Under the pieces are notes generated by a model. That model made no database searches, was not told the origin of the DNA, and was given only the letters and a program-made list of their open reading frames with translations. From Alphaproteobacteria bacterium (GTDB lineage Bacteria > Pseudomonadota > Alphaproteobacteria > Acetobacterales > Acetobacteraceae): 64,000 bases of DNA. The stretch spans positions 1-64,000 of the forward strand of contig JADZEB010000022.1 in the NCBI GenBank assembly GCA_020850755.1, read 5' to 3'. This document shows positions 18,242-26,851 of this stretch, one piece after another; the stretch's first letter is position 1; each line of letters starts with the position of its first letter. A program made the position numbers and the translations under genes.

Positions 18242-19438
18242 TCAGACCCCCGCCTGCTCCAGCCGCAGCACGGCGCGCGCCATCGCCTGGGCGCGCGGCA
18301 CGATGGTATCGACGCGCAGGAACTCCTCCGGGCTGTGCGCCTTGCCGCCGACCGGGCCCACCGCGCAGATGGTGGGCGTGCCCACCCCGGCGGTGAAACC
18401 GCTGTCGGCGCAGCCGCCCGAGAACTCGCCCTCGACCTTCAGCCCGCTATCGGCCGCGGCGTCGCGGTAGAGTTCGAACACGCGCGCGCTTGCGGCCGAT
18501 TGCGCCAGCGGCAGGAACTCGCCCTTGATCGCGAAGCTGGATTTCGTGCCGGGCACGAAGGCCTTGCGCACGATGCCCTCGATCGTGCTCACCAGCGTGT
18601 CGCGATCGGCGGGATTGACGTAGCGCAGGTCGATCTGGCCCTCGGCCCAAGGCGCCACCGTGTTGACGCTCTGCCCGCCCTTGACCAGCCCGACATTCAG
18701 CGTCGTGCCGGCCTTGAGGTCGGTCAGCGCATGGATCGCGGTGATCTTGTGGGCAAGCTCGCCGATCGCGCTGATGCCGTCGGTGAAGTTGCCGCCCGAA
18801 TGCGCGGCCTTGCCCTCGACCGTCATGACCATGAACACGCCCCCCTTGCGGCCGGTGACCACATTGCCGGTGGGGCGGCCCGGCTCGCTGTTGAAGACGA
18901 TTCGGGCCTTGCGCGCCTCGGCCTCGATCACGGGGCGGCCCTCGGGGCTGCCGATCTCCTCGTCGCCGGTGAACAGCCCGACCATCGGTGCCGGCGCGGC
19001 CCCGAACTTGTGGAAGGCGGCGAGCACGAAGCAGTTCATCACGATGCCGGCCTTCATGTCGGCGCAGCCCGGGCCGGTGGCGATGTCGCCATTGATGGTG
19101 AAGGGCCGGCGCCCGGCCTCGCCATCGGGGAACACCGTGTCGCGATGGCCGAGCAGCATGATGTTGCCGCCGACATTGCCGCCCGAGGCGGCGGAGGCAC
19201 CCTTCATCGGCACGGCGGCGCGCAGGCAATCGCCCTGGTTCCGGCCCGGGATCGTCTCCACCGCGATGCCGTGGCCGGCGAGGAAGCGGCGCACCACCTC
19301 GCCCGTCCTGTCCACGCCCGCCTTGTTGTAGGAGCCGCTGTCGATGTTCACCATCTCGGCCAGCATCGCCAGCATCGCGTCCTTCTGCGCGGCGAGCCAG
19401 GCGGCGATCTCGGCTTCGGTTTCGGCGGATGCGGGCAT
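18242..19438 (-). CDS. M20 family metallopeptidase (glutamate carboxypeptidase / CPG2-like)
   Basis: This is a 398-residue di-zinc hydrolase. Ligand motifs are LLGHRDTVFPDG (first His/Asp), GPGCADMKAG (bridging Asp), the catalytic/ligand pair in DEEIGSPEG, and a late His in KAHSPEEFLRVD. The dimerisation-domain histidine lies in AAHSGGNFTDG. GGAGGA precedes the ATG at 19438. There is no signal peptide, so it is cytoplasmic. Likely substrates are gamma- or alpha-glutamyl conjugates or N-acyl amino acids; the exact one is not determined. It is divergent from a YrdC-like gene. Confidence 0.9.
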   Translation of the reverse strand: MPASAETEAEIAAWLAAQKDAMLAMLAEMVNIDSGSYNKAGVDRTGEVVRRFLAGHGIAVETIPGRNQGDCLRAAVPMKGASAASGGNVGGNIMLLGHRDTVFPDGEAGRRPFTINGDIATGPGCADMKAGIVMNCFVLAAFHKFGAAPAPMVGLFTGDEEIGSPEGRPVIEAEARKARIVFNSEPGRPTGNVVTGRKGGVFMVMTVEGKAAHSGGNFTDGISAIGELAHKITAIHALTDLKAGTTLNVGLVKGGQSVNTVAPWAEGQIDLRYVNPADRDTLVSTIEGIVRKAFVPGTKSSFAIKGEFLPLAQSAASARVFELYRDAAADSGLKVEGEFSGGCADSGFTAGVGTPTICAVGPVGGKAHSPEEFLRVDTIVPRAQAMARAVLRLEQAGV

Positions 19439-19613
19439 GGTCGTCCTCCAGCGCGGCGGGGTATGGCGTTGCGGCAGGCGGGCAGAGTGCCAGCCGCGCG
19501 GGGCCATGCCAAGGCGCAGCGGCGCCCTGCGGCCACGCGCCCGGGGTTGCCGATGCGCCGGCGGGGACGCTAGCGTGCACAAGCCAGCCGCAACGCCCGC
19601 CGCAAAGGGTCCC

Positions 19614-20438
19614 ATGTCCGCCGCATCCACCGCCGCATCCACCACCGCGCACGCCTCTGCCCGTGCAGCCGCCGCCGAGCGCCTGACCGCCGAGCGCCTG
19701 ACCGCCGAGCGCCTGACCGCCGAGCGCCTGACCGCCGATCCTGTCGATCCGGCGGTGCTCGCCGCCGAGGTCGCGCGCGTGCTCGACACCATCGCGGCGG
19801 GCGGGGTGGCGATCATCCCGCTCGATGTCGCCTACGCCATCCTGGCGCGCTCGGCCGAGGGGATCAGGCGGATCTTCGCCGCCAAGGGGCGGAGCTGGAA
19901 CAAGCCTTCCGGCCTGTTCGGCAGCATCGAGATCAGCCGCGCGCTGCACGTCCTGCCTCCCGAGAAGCATGCGCTGGCCGAGACGATCATCACGAAGGAG
20001 GGGCTTCCCTTCTCGATCGTTGCCCCCTACCGCGCCGGTCATCCGCTGCTCGCCGGCGTCGATCCCTTCGTGCTCGCCAACTCGACCAAGGGGCCGACGC
20101 TCGACATGCTGCTCAACGCCGGGCAGTTCCACAATGCGATGGCGGCGGAATCGCTGCGCCGCGGCATGGTGGTGTTCGGCTCCTCGGCCAACCGCTCGCT
20201 CACCGGCAGCCGCTACCGGCTGGCCGAGATCGATGCCGAGGTGCGGCAGGCGGCCGATGTGGCGGTCGATCACGGGCTGTGCCGCTACGCCAATGCCGAG
20301 GGGCGATCCTCGACCATCATCGACTTCGCCGACTGGACCGTGCTGCGCAAGGGCGTCTGCTTCGACACTCTGGTGGCCGCCTTCCGCAGGCATGGCGGAA
20401 TCACGCTCGCCGACCCGGAAGCCGGCCGCCCGACATGA
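19614..20438 (+). CDS. Sua5/YciO/YrdC-domain protein (divergent threonylcarbamoyl-AMP synthase-like)
   Basis: This is a 274-residue protein with a YrdC fold. The typical N-terminal strand (GGVAIIPLDVAYAILARSAEGI), a KGR nucleotide-binding element (AAKGRSWNKPSG), the SSANRS element and the late GRSSTIIDF segment are present. The usual KGRPxxNPL sequence is changed to KGRSWNKPSG. The enzyme may therefore be a paralogue with another substrate rather than the tRNA t6A enzyme. The first 40 residues are low-complexity and include AERLT four times, encoded by a 15-bp tandem repeat. The start is the ATG at 19614; AAAGGG is upstream. If a start after the repeat is used, the domain itself is unaffected. 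Confidence 0.78.
   Translation: MSAASTAASTTAHASARAAAAERLTAERLTAERLTAERLTADPVDPAVLAAEVARVLDTIAAGGVAIIPLDVAYAILARSAEGIRRIFAAKGRSWNKPSGLFGSIEISRALHVLPPEKHALAETIITKEGLPFSIVAPYRAGHPLLAGVDPFVLANSTKGPTLDMLLNAGQFHNAMAAESLRRGMVVFGSSANRSLTGSRYRLAEIDAEVRQAADVAVDHGLCRYANAEGRSSTIIDFADWTVLRKGVCFDTLVAAFRRHGGITLADPEAGRPT
19674..19733 (+). repeat. 15-bp tandem repeat, four perfect copies
   Basis: The unit GCCGAGCGCCTGACC is repeated four times without change inside the YrdC-like gene (residues 21-40, AERLT x4). The unit length keeps the frame, so copy number can vary without breaking the gene. Confidence 0.95.
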
Positions 20439-20688
20439 GCCTTGCCGCCATCCCGGCGCCGGCCACGGGCGCATGCTATCGGAATGTTCACGATGGCCGC
20501 CCAGATTGGCGCCGGGCGGGGCCGGCAGCGCCATCCCTGCGGCATGTCTGCGGCAGGTCCGCGGCAGGTCTGCCCCGATACAGCCGCCGGCCGCGGCGCG
20601 GCGGGCCGGGGGTGGGCGCGGGGGCAGGCCGCAGCCAGTGGCGGGGAGCCTGTGGAAAACCCCTGAAATCTGCTAGCATCCGGCCGGG

Positions 20689-22185
20689 ATGCTGTCGTCC
20701 GGGAACCCTATCGCCATGATCACGGCCATGACCAAGCGCCTTCGACCTGCTGCACGGCCCGCACTCGGCCGCCTTCGCCGAAGCCTGTCCGGCCTGCTGC
20801 CCCGGCTCGCCCTGGCCATTGGACTTGCCGTGTCGTCGATGGCCGCGGCCGCGCCCGAGGCGCTGGCCCAGGGCAAGCCCGGCAGCCAGCCGATCCAGTC
20901 CCGCCAGCGCATCGCCGATTTCTACCTGGTCAACCAGTCGCCGATGCAGGTCAACGAGATCTACGTCTCCCCGGTCGAGGACCGGAACTGGGGCCAGGAT
21001 CGGCTCGGGCGCAATGTGCTGCCCTCGGGCCAGCGTTTCCTGATCCGCCTGCCGCGTGACGGTCGCTGCGTCTACGACATCCGCGTTGTCTATGGCGATG
21101 GCCAGGCCGAGGAGCGGCGCCGGCAGGATCTCTGCCAGGTCGAGCAGATGGTGTTCGCCGGCCGGGGTGGCGCCAATGGCGCGCCGCCGCAGGCATCCGG
21201 CAAGCCCGGCACGCAGCGCGCGGCGCCTTCGGGCGGCTTGTCGCAGGTGGTGGTGGAGAACCGGTCCGGCCGGCTGATCGAGCAGCTCTATGTCTCGCCG
21301 GTGACCGACGACAATTGGGGCCGCGACCGGCTGGGCCAGGACGTGCTGCCGAACGGGCGGCGCTTCGTCGTGCGGCTGGACGGCAATGGCTGCGACTGGG
21401 ACCTGATGGCCGTGTTCCAGGGCGGCGAGCGCGAGGAGCTGCGCCGCCAGAATCTCTGCCAGACGCCAACGGTGGCCTTCGCCGGCGCGGCGATCCGCGC
21501 ACCGCAACCTGACTCCGGTCCATCGGCCACGCCCGCGCCCGGCCGGCGGCCCGATGCCGGCGCCTCCTCCTACGGCACGGGGTTCTTCGTCTCGCCCCAG
21601 GGCCACATTCTCACCAACAAGCACGTCATCCAGACCTGCCGGCAGGTCAACATCACCCTGAACGGGCGGCTGGTGCCGGCGCAGATCGTCGCCTCCGACC
21701 GCCAGCAGGACCTTGCGCTCCTTCGCGTCAACATGCAGAGCCCGGACGTGGCAAGCTTCCGCGCCGGGCGGCGCGTGCGCGCCGGCGAGGAGGTGGTCGT
21801 GGCCGGCTACCCGCTGCGCACGATCCTCGCCGACGAGATGAACGTGACCATGGGCAATGTCTCGGCGTTGGCCGGGATCGGCGGCGATGCTGGCACCCTG
21901 CAGATGACCGCCCCCGTGCAGCCGGGCAATTCCGGCGGCCCCCTGTTCGACATGAGCGGCAACATCGTCGGCGTGGTGGTGGCCAAGCTGAACGCGCGGC
22001 TGGTGGAAAGCCGGACCGGCGACATTCCGCAGAACATCAACTTCGCCATCCACGCCGCCGAGGCGCGCCGCTTCCTGGGCGAGAATGGCGTGCAGCTGCG
22101 CGAGAACCCCTCCGACCGCGACCTGCGCGCGGCGGATGTGGGCGATATCGCCCGGCGGATCACGGTGCCGATCTCCTGCCGCTAG
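20689..22185 (+). CDS. HtrA-like serine protease with two N-terminal tandem domains
   Basis: This is a 498-residue exported protein. After a basic region and a hydrophobic signal (LALAIGLAVSSMAAAAPEALAQ) come two homologous domains of about 80 residues (77-158 and 186-265). Both contain YVSPV, a tryptophan-rich NWGxDRLGxxVLP motif and a C-terminal LCQ...FAG. A trypsin-like domain follows with His312 (LTNKHV), Asp341 (RQQDLALL) and Ser415 (PGNSGGPLF). The spacing matches DegP-type proteases, but no PDZ domain is present. The ATG at 20689 has a weak ribosome site; ATGs at 20716 and 20728 would also keep the signal. The small domains probably recognise substrate or ligand. Confidence 0.85.
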   Translation: MLSSGNPIAMITAMTKRLRPAARPALGRLRRSLSGLLPRLALAIGLAVSSMAAAAPEALAQGKPGSQPIQSRQRIADFYLVNQSPMQVNEIYVSPVEDRNWGQDRLGRNVLPSGQRFLIRLPRDGRCVYDIRVVYGDGQAEERRRQDLCQVEQMVFAGRGGANGAPPQASGKPGTQRAAPSGGLSQVVVENRSGRLIEQLYVSPVTDDNWGRDRLGQDVLPNGRRFVVRLDGNGCDWDLMAVFQGGEREELRRQNLCQTPTVAFAGAAIRAPQPDSGPSATPAPGRRPDAGASSYGTGFFVSPQGHILTNKHVIQTCRQVNITLNGRLVPAQIVASDRQQDLALLRVNMQSPDVASFRAGRRVRAGEEVVVAGYPLRTILADEMNVTMGNVSALAGIGGDAGTLQMTAPVQPGNSGGPLFDMSGNIVGVVVAKLNARLVESRTGDIPQNINFAIHAAEARRFLGENGVQLRENPSDRDLRAADVGDIARRITVPISCR

Positions 22186-22187
22186 GG

Positions 22188-22341
22188 AGGGCACCGTTCG
22201 GCTACGACCGACCGAGCGGATGCCGTGCCCGGAACATCCAGCGCATGCGCGCAGTCCGGTCCGTCCCTGCGGGGCCGATCGGCGGTTCCGCCGCAACGGA
22301 CGCTGCTCCGGAACGGGCGCTGCTCCGGAACGGGCGCTGCT
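22188..22341 (+). repeat. dispersed double-hairpin intergenic element, degenerate copy C with 17-bp tandem tail
   Basis: This begins a few bases after the protease stop. It shares with copies A (54168) and B (55491) the order GGGCA-CCGTTCGGCT, CGTGCCC, GGTTCC and CGGACGCTGCTC, but its arms have drifted. The final CGGACGCTGCT motif is expanded into three near-identical 17-bp units (22291-22307, 22308-22324, 22325-22341; the last two are identical, CCGGAACGGGCGCTGCT). Confidence 0.7.
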
Positions 22342-22655
22342 CCGGCGGCGGCGGGGCGGGCGGACGGCGCGGCTGCCGCGCCGGGCGGTGCCGCCCCTCG
22401 CTCCGGGCCGTGAACCGGCGCGATCCTGTTGGCGCCGGTGGCCGGCGGCGGAAGGGGGGCCGGCCGCGGGCGTGCCGAGGAGCCACGGGGCCTGCGCCGG
22501 CAGAGCGCGCTTGCTGGCGCGGCCCGCGCCGTGACGATGGCATTCTCCCGCTGCGATCCTGCATGGCCGCGCCCGAGGCCGCCCACCGCGCCGCCCTCTG
22601 TGGCTTCCCCGCCCCGACGCCTGCGCCATGACACCAGCGCCATGACATCCGTGCC
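22342..22655. other. intergenic region, no gene seen
   Basis: This is the GC-rich gap between repeat copy C and the LysE gene. Open frames here have low-complexity Arg/Ala/Gly translations and no family resemblance. Just before the LysE start there is a short repeat of the type CCATGACA. Nothing else is supported. Confidence 0.5.
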
Positions 22656-23285
22656 ATGACGCTGGCCGACTGGCTCCTGTTCCTGCCGGCGGCGGCGTTC
22701 CTGGGCGCGACGCCTGGCCCCTCCAACCTGCTTGCCGCCAGCCATGGGCTGCGCTACGGCCTGCGCCCGGCCTGGATCGCGGTCGGCGCACGCATGGCGG
22801 TCTATGCGGTGCACATCGCCTTGTCGCTGGCCGGCCTCGGCGCCGTGCTCGCCACCTCGGCGGCCGCCTTCGAGGCGGTGCGCTGGTTCGGTGTCGTCTA
22901 TCTCGGCTGGGTCGGCTGGCAGAGCTGGACCGCCCCGCCGGCAAGCCTGCGCCCCGAGGCGGGCGATGCGGCCACGACGGCGGCGCGCCTGGTCCCGCTT
23001 CTGCGCCGCGAGGCGCTGCTGGCGGTGGGCAACGTCAAGGGCATGCTGATCTTCGTCGCCGCCTTTCCGCCCTTCCTCGATCCCGCAGCCCCGCTCCTGC
23101 CGCAGGCACTGGTGATCGGGGCGACCTATCTCGCCTGCGAGTGGATGGCGGCCGGCGGCTGGGCCTATGCCGGGGCGGCACTCGGGCGCCTCGCGCCCAC
23201 CGACCGCGCGCTCACCGCCATCAATCGCGGCTTCGCGTCGCTGTTCTGGCTGCTGGCGCTGGCGCTGATCGCCTATCGCCGCTGA
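22656..23285 (+). CDS. LysE/RhtB family amino-acid exporter
   Basis: This is a 209-residue inner-membrane protein with about six hydrophobic segments, the standard size and topology. The N-terminal signature FLGATPGPSNLLAASHGLRYG, the central VYLGWVGWQSW, and NVKGMLIFVAAFPPFLDP are typical of LysE/RhtB translocators, which export lysine, homoserine, threonine or other amino acids. The substrate is not determinable. It is a single gene, on the same strand as the protease but more than 450 bp away. Confidence 0.87.
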   Translation: MTLADWLLFLPAAAFLGATPGPSNLLAASHGLRYGLRPAWIAVGARMAVYAVHIALSLAGLGAVLATSAAAFEAVRWFGVVYLGWVGWQSWTAPPASLRPEAGDAATTAARLVPLLRREALLAVGNVKGMLIFVAAFPPFLDPAAPLLPQALVIGATYLACEWMAAGGWAYAGAALGRLAPTDRALTAINRGFASLFWLLALALIAYRR

Positions 23286-23321
23286 GCCGCGGGCGCCGCG
23301 CGCGCCCCAACCCTCCGTGCC

Positions 23322-24920
23322 TCAACCCTCCTTCAGGCCGGGCGCCCCCGCCTCGACCGCGAAGCGCCGGCGCGTGGCGACCGGCGCGCCGGGCCGCTCG
23401 ACATAGGGCACCTCGCGGAAGGCGGTGACGAGGCGCCCGGCCTCGTAGCTTTGCAGCAGATAGCCGCGGCGGCGACTGAAGAACTTCAGGTGCGGATTGT
23501 CGGCGAGGATGCGCGGCGTGTTCGGGTCCTGCTCGCGCCCGTCGCCGTCGGAGGAGATCGAGGTGCCGCAGAACTCCACCCCGAGCGTGGCCGAGCGCGG
23601 ATCGTCGAAATCGGCCTTGAGCTCGCCCGCCCAGGCCTCGTGCAGGTCGCCGGTCAGCACCACCGGGTTGGCGATGCGCCGCGCCGCGATGAAGCCGAGC
23701 AGGCGGGCGCGTGCTGCCGCATAGCCGTCCCACTTGTCCATGCTGAACACCTGCTCTGGCCCCGGCGCGCGGTCGATCTGCATCACCGGCACCTGTTGGC
23801 CGAGCACATGCCAGCGCGCGCGCGAGGCGCCGAGCGTGTCGAACAGCCAGCGCTCCTGCGCGCTGCCGAGCATGGTCGCCCCCGGATCGAGCGCACCCGC
23901 GCAGCGCGCGCCGCGCCGGATGCCGCAGGGCTGGGGCGTGCGGTGCTGGCGCGTGTCGAGAAAGGCAAGCCGCGCCAGCCGGCCCCAGTCGAGATGGCGG
24001 TGCGCCCGGATGTCCGCCCCGCGCGGCAGCTGCGCGCGGCGCAGCGGCATGTGCTCGTACCAGGCCTGGAAGGCGGCGGCGCGGCGGAGCAGGAACTGCT
24101 CGCGCGGCGGGTTGCCGGGCGCGGTCGCGCCGGCCCAGTTGTCGCGCACCTCGTGGTCGTCGAAGGTGACGGCGAAGGGATGCGCCGCGTGCGCCGCCTG
24201 CAGGTCGGTGTCGGTCTTGTAGAGGGCGTAGCGGTTGCGATACTCGGCCAGCGTGCGCGCCTCGCCGCCGCGATGCTGGCGCACCGCCTGGCTGCCATGG
24301 CGGAACGGCCGATTGCCGCGCGCGCGGCCCTCGTAGATGTAGTCGCCCGAGTGGAACACCAGGTCCAGATCCTCGGCCGCGAGATGGCCGTAGGCGGTGA
24401 ACCAGCCATGCTCGTAATTGCTGCAGCCGACGGCGGCGAGGCGCAGGCGCAATCCTTGCGCGGCGGCATTGGCGGGCGGGGCGGTGCGGGTGCGCCCGAC
24501 CGGGCTTTCCACTCCGCCCACGATGAAGCGATACCAGTATGGGCGGCCGGGTTGCAGCCCGCCCACCTCGACCCGCACCGAATGGGCCAGCTCGGGCTGC
24601 GCCACCACCACGCCCTGGCGAAGCCCGGTGCGAAAGCGCGCATCGGCGGCGAGCTGCCAGCGGATCTCCACCGGCTCGGGCGGCATGCCGCCGCCATCGA
24701 GCGGCTCGGGGGCGAGGCGCGTCCACAGCACCACGCTCTCCGGCCAGGGCTCGCCCGAGGCGACGCCAAGCGTGAAGGGGCTGGAGGTGAAGCGGGGCTC
24801 GGCATGCGCGGCGCGGCGCGCGGGCGGGGCAAGCAGGCCGAAGGCGGCAAGCGAGCCAACGCCACCGAGCAGGTGGCGGCGGCGGATCAGGGTGGCGGCA
24901 ACGGGCAGGATCTCGGTCAT
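23322..24920 (-). CDS. phoD: alkaline phosphatase D (PhoD-type phosphodiesterase/phosphomonoesterase)
   Basis: This is a 532-residue exported metallophosphoesterase. A twin-arginine-like signal (RRRHLLGGVGSLAAFGLLAPP) precedes an Ig-like domain (FTLGVASGEPWPESVVLWTRL) and the catalytic domain. Metal-binding motifs are AVGCSNYEHGWFTAYGHLA, FHSGDYIYEG, TFDDHEVRDNWAG, LTGDLHEAW and GVEFCGTSISSDG. It liberates phosphate from phosphomono- and diesters in the periplasm, normally under phosphate limitation. I do not see a clear Pho box by eye. The ribosome site at 24920 is weak. The ends of this gene and the LysE gene are 36 bp apart and convergent. Confidence 0.9.
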   Translation of the reverse strand: MTEILPVAATLIRRRHLLGGVGSLAAFGLLAPPARRAAHAEPRFTSSPFTLGVASGEPWPESVVLWTRLAPEPLDGGGMPPEPVEIRWQLAADARFRTGLRQGVVVAQPELAHSVRVEVGGLQPGRPYWYRFIVGGVESPVGRTRTAPPANAAAQGLRLRLAAVGCSNYEHGWFTAYGHLAAEDLDLVFHSGDYIYEGRARGNRPFRHGSQAVRQHRGGEARTLAEYRNRYALYKTDTDLQAAHAAHPFAVTFDDHEVRDNWAGATAPGNPPREQFLLRRAAAFQAWYEHMPLRRAQLPRGADIRAHRHLDWGRLARLAFLDTRQHRTPQPCGIRRGARCAGALDPGATMLGSAQERWLFDTLGASRARWHVLGQQVPVMQIDRAPGPEQVFSMDKWDGYAAARARLLGFIAARRIANPVVLTGDLHEAWAGELKADFDDPRSATLGVEFCGTSISSDGDGREQDPNTPRILADNPHLKFFSRRRGYLLQSYEAGRLVTAFREVPYVERPGAPVATRRRFAVEAGAPGLKEG

Positions 24921-25309
24921 GGCGGGCGGGCCGTCGGGCTGGACATGGCGGGCGCGTCACAACCTAGCCGGATTCGGTTACCGCGGCACGCGCAGCGCCA
25001 GGGCCAGGGCCAGCGCCAGCGCAAGGCAGACGCAAGCGGCGTCAGGCGGCGGGGGTGCCGTGACCCCGGTCGGGAGGGGCGGGCCGCGGCCGGACCGGTC
25101 TGCGCCGGCCGGCCCGGAGCGGAGCGCGCGCGCCGGCCATCAAATCCGATGCCGGGGCGGGAACCGGTCGAAGCGGCATGCGCGCCGGGACCGAAAAGCA
25201 AACCCCCGCAGCGGGAGGCTGCGGGGGTTGCTGCGGCCCGGTCGGGAGGGGGCCGGGCCGTGATCCGCCGGTCGGGGGCCGGCCGGACGGAGGTGCTGCG
25301 CCGCCTCGG
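24921..25309. other. intergenic region; holds a minus-strand terminator, no gene seen
   Basis: This gap lies between the phoD start and the end of a small exported protein, both on the minus strand. It contains the intrinsic terminator at 25193-25229. The remaining sequence, including the phoD promoter area (about 24921-25000), shows no recognisable site. Confidence 0.5.
25193..25229 (-). terminator. intrinsic terminator of the small Ala/Pro-rich protein
   Basis: A perfect 12-bp stem, AACCCCCGCAGC/GCTGCGGGGGTT, with a 5-nt loop is followed on the minus strand by TTTGCTTTTC. This is a canonical rho-independent terminator about 80 bp after the stop of the gene at 25310-25639. Confidence 0.85.
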
Positions 25310-25639
25310 TCAGCCGCGCGGCCGCGCCGGGCTCGCCGGCCTTGCCGGGGCGGCCGGCGTCGCGGGAGTCGCGGCCGGGGCGCGGCGGGCGGTGGTGGCC
25401 GCAGCCGCCGGGGTGCGGGCGCGGCGCGGCTTGGCGGCCTGGCGGCCGGCATGCGCCGGGCGCGCGGCGGCGGGGCGCTGGGTCTGGGTGGCGGCGACCG
25501 CCGGACGGGCCGGCGCGGCGGGGGCGCCGGCGACGGGGGCGGCCGGGGCCGCGGGAACGGCGGGGTTGGCACCGCCCTGGGCGAAGGCGGGCGCGGCCGA
25601 GATCAGCAGGGCGGCAGCAAGGGCAAACGGCTTGAACAT
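25310..25639 (-). CDS. small exported Ala/Pro/Arg-rich protein
   Basis: This is a 109-residue protein with a clean signal peptide (MFKPFALAAALLISAAPAFAQ). It is followed by a low-complexity, basic, proline/alanine-rich chain with segments such as AKPRRARTPAAAATTARRAP. GGAAAGG precedes the ATG and a strong terminator follows, so it is a genuine single-gene unit. There is no recognisable domain. The composition suggests a disordered periplasmic protein, perhaps binding polyanions. Confidence 0.7.
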   Translation of the reverse strand: MFKPFALAAALLISAAPAFAQGGANPAVPAAPAAPVAGAPAAPARPAVAATQTQRPAAARPAHAGRQAAKPRRARTPAAAATTARRAPAATPATPAAPARPASPARPRG

Positions 25640-26010
25640 GGATGCGAACCTTTCCGGGGGAGCGCCGGGATGGGGGAAAATCGGCGGGCACCGCTCCCCC
25701 GGCGCCCGCCGGCCGCTGACGTCTCCGCGCGGGAGGGGATCGGGTTTGCGCGGAACTGGGGACCAGCGACAGGGTCACGGTGCGTTGGTGCCATGTCGGA
25801 ACAAGGGCCCGATCGCGGCGGATCTGGGGCAGCCGGCACCGCCCATGGGCGACCACGCGGCAGCAGCCGCGGCATGCCGAAACGGCACGGCGCCGCGACC
25901 ACTGTCCCGCCCGCGGTCCACGCCGGATGCCGGTGGACCAGGCTATCCGAAACCGCGCGCGCCCGCGGGCGAGAGCCGCACGCGGCGCGATCGCCGACCG
26001 GCACCCGGCG
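25640..26010. other. intergenic region with a GGGGGAGC/GCTCCCCC hairpin, no gene seen
   Basis: This gap lies between two minus-strand small exported proteins. An 8-bp inverted repeat (25656-25663 with 25693-25700) flanks an A-rich stretch (GGGGGAAAATCGG) just upstream of the gene at 25639. It could be a leader structure or a terminator of the preceding gene. Nothing else is supported. Confidence 0.4.
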
Positions 26011-26547
26011 TCAGCGCGGCGCCTCGGACGGGGCGGCAGGAGCCGGGGAAACCGGCGCCGACGGCGCACCAGGAGAAGTCGCCCCCGGCGCCGCGCGTTG
26101 CGCACGGCGTTCCTCCAGGCGGCGCATGCGATCGTCATGGCGCTGGCGCTGCTCGGGCGACATCCGCGCGCGACGCTCCTCGATGCGGCTGCGGCGCTCG
26201 GCACGCACGCGCTCGCGCTCCTCGGGCGACATGTTCCGCAGTTGCTGGCGCCGCTGGCGCTGCTGCTCGGCGCGCTGCTCGGCGGTGGATTGGCGCCGCT
26301 CCAGCTGTGCGCGGCGCTGCTCGATCCGCGCGCGGCGATCGGCGCGCAGCCTGTCGCGCTCCTCGGGCGACATCCGCTCCCAGCGCCGGCGCATCTCCTC
26401 GCGCCGCGATGCGCGCTCCTCGGGACTGAGCTGCTGGCGCGCCGCCCCCGCAGCCGCGGGGTCGGTCGGGACCGGCTGCGCGGCGGACGGATCGGCGACG
26501 GCGAACACCGCCAGGAAGGCAATCAGCAGGAAGCGGGGCTTGGGCAT
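26011..26547 (-). CDS. exported Arg/Glu-rich helical protein with SPEER repeats
   Basis: This is a 178-residue protein. The signal peptide MPKPRFLLIAFLAVFAVADPSAAQ is followed by an extremely charged, predicted all-helical segment. In it SPEER/SPEQR occurs four times (LSPEERASRR, MSPEERDRLR, MSPEERERVR, MSPEQRQRHD) at roughly 25-40-residue spacing, and the tail is Ala/Pro-rich. The ATG at 26547 has GGAG eight bases upstream; the ATG at 26556 would be too close to that site. Composition resembles small periplasmic proteins sometimes annotated DUF3106 or as metal-resistance accessory proteins. I do not assign a function. Confidence 0.72.
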   Translation of the reverse strand: MPKPRFLLIAFLAVFAVADPSAAQPVPTDPAAAGAARQQLSPEERASRREEMRRRWERMSPEERDRLRADRRARIEQRRAQLERRQSTAEQRAEQQRQRRQQLRNMSPEERERVRAERRSRIEERRARMSPEQRQRHDDRMRRLEERRAQRAAPGATSPGAPSAPVSPAPAAPSEAPR

Positions 26548-26851
26548 CGGTGTCATCTCCACATCGTCTGTGCCGGTGGCGCTGAAACGGCGGCGCTGAA
26601 GCGCCTGGCGCCGCCGGCGGGGTGCGCCAGAACAGCATGCGAGTGTGTCGCGTCTGTGTCGGATCATGAAACGGTCGGTAACCGAACGTGGCGGCTACAT
26701 CCTGATACCGACGCGGCAGCCCCCAATTTCCCTTGCGCACGATATATCATTCATGTTCCGTGGTAGCCGGTTCCGGGAGGGCACCGCTCACGTTCCACAG
26801 GTCCCGGGAACGATCCAAGCGGCCAATGCGAGCCGCACAGGAGGAAACAGG
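26548..26851. promoter_or_regulatory. divergent promoter region (SPEER protein / TRAP operon)
   Basis: This 304-bp region separates two divergent transcripts. It contains an AT-rich island at about 26724-26760 (CGATATATCATTCATG) that is the most likely core promoter for the TRAP operon. No -35/-10 pair can be fixed with confidence. The ribosome site AGGAGGAAACAGG ends at 26851. Confidence 0.4.

Noticed and set aside
23451-26429. 992-residue plus-strand open frame
   Set aside because: It runs antisense through phoD and two small exported proteins and shows no domain. Those three genes have signal peptides, ribosome sites (the small ones) or family motifs (phoD).
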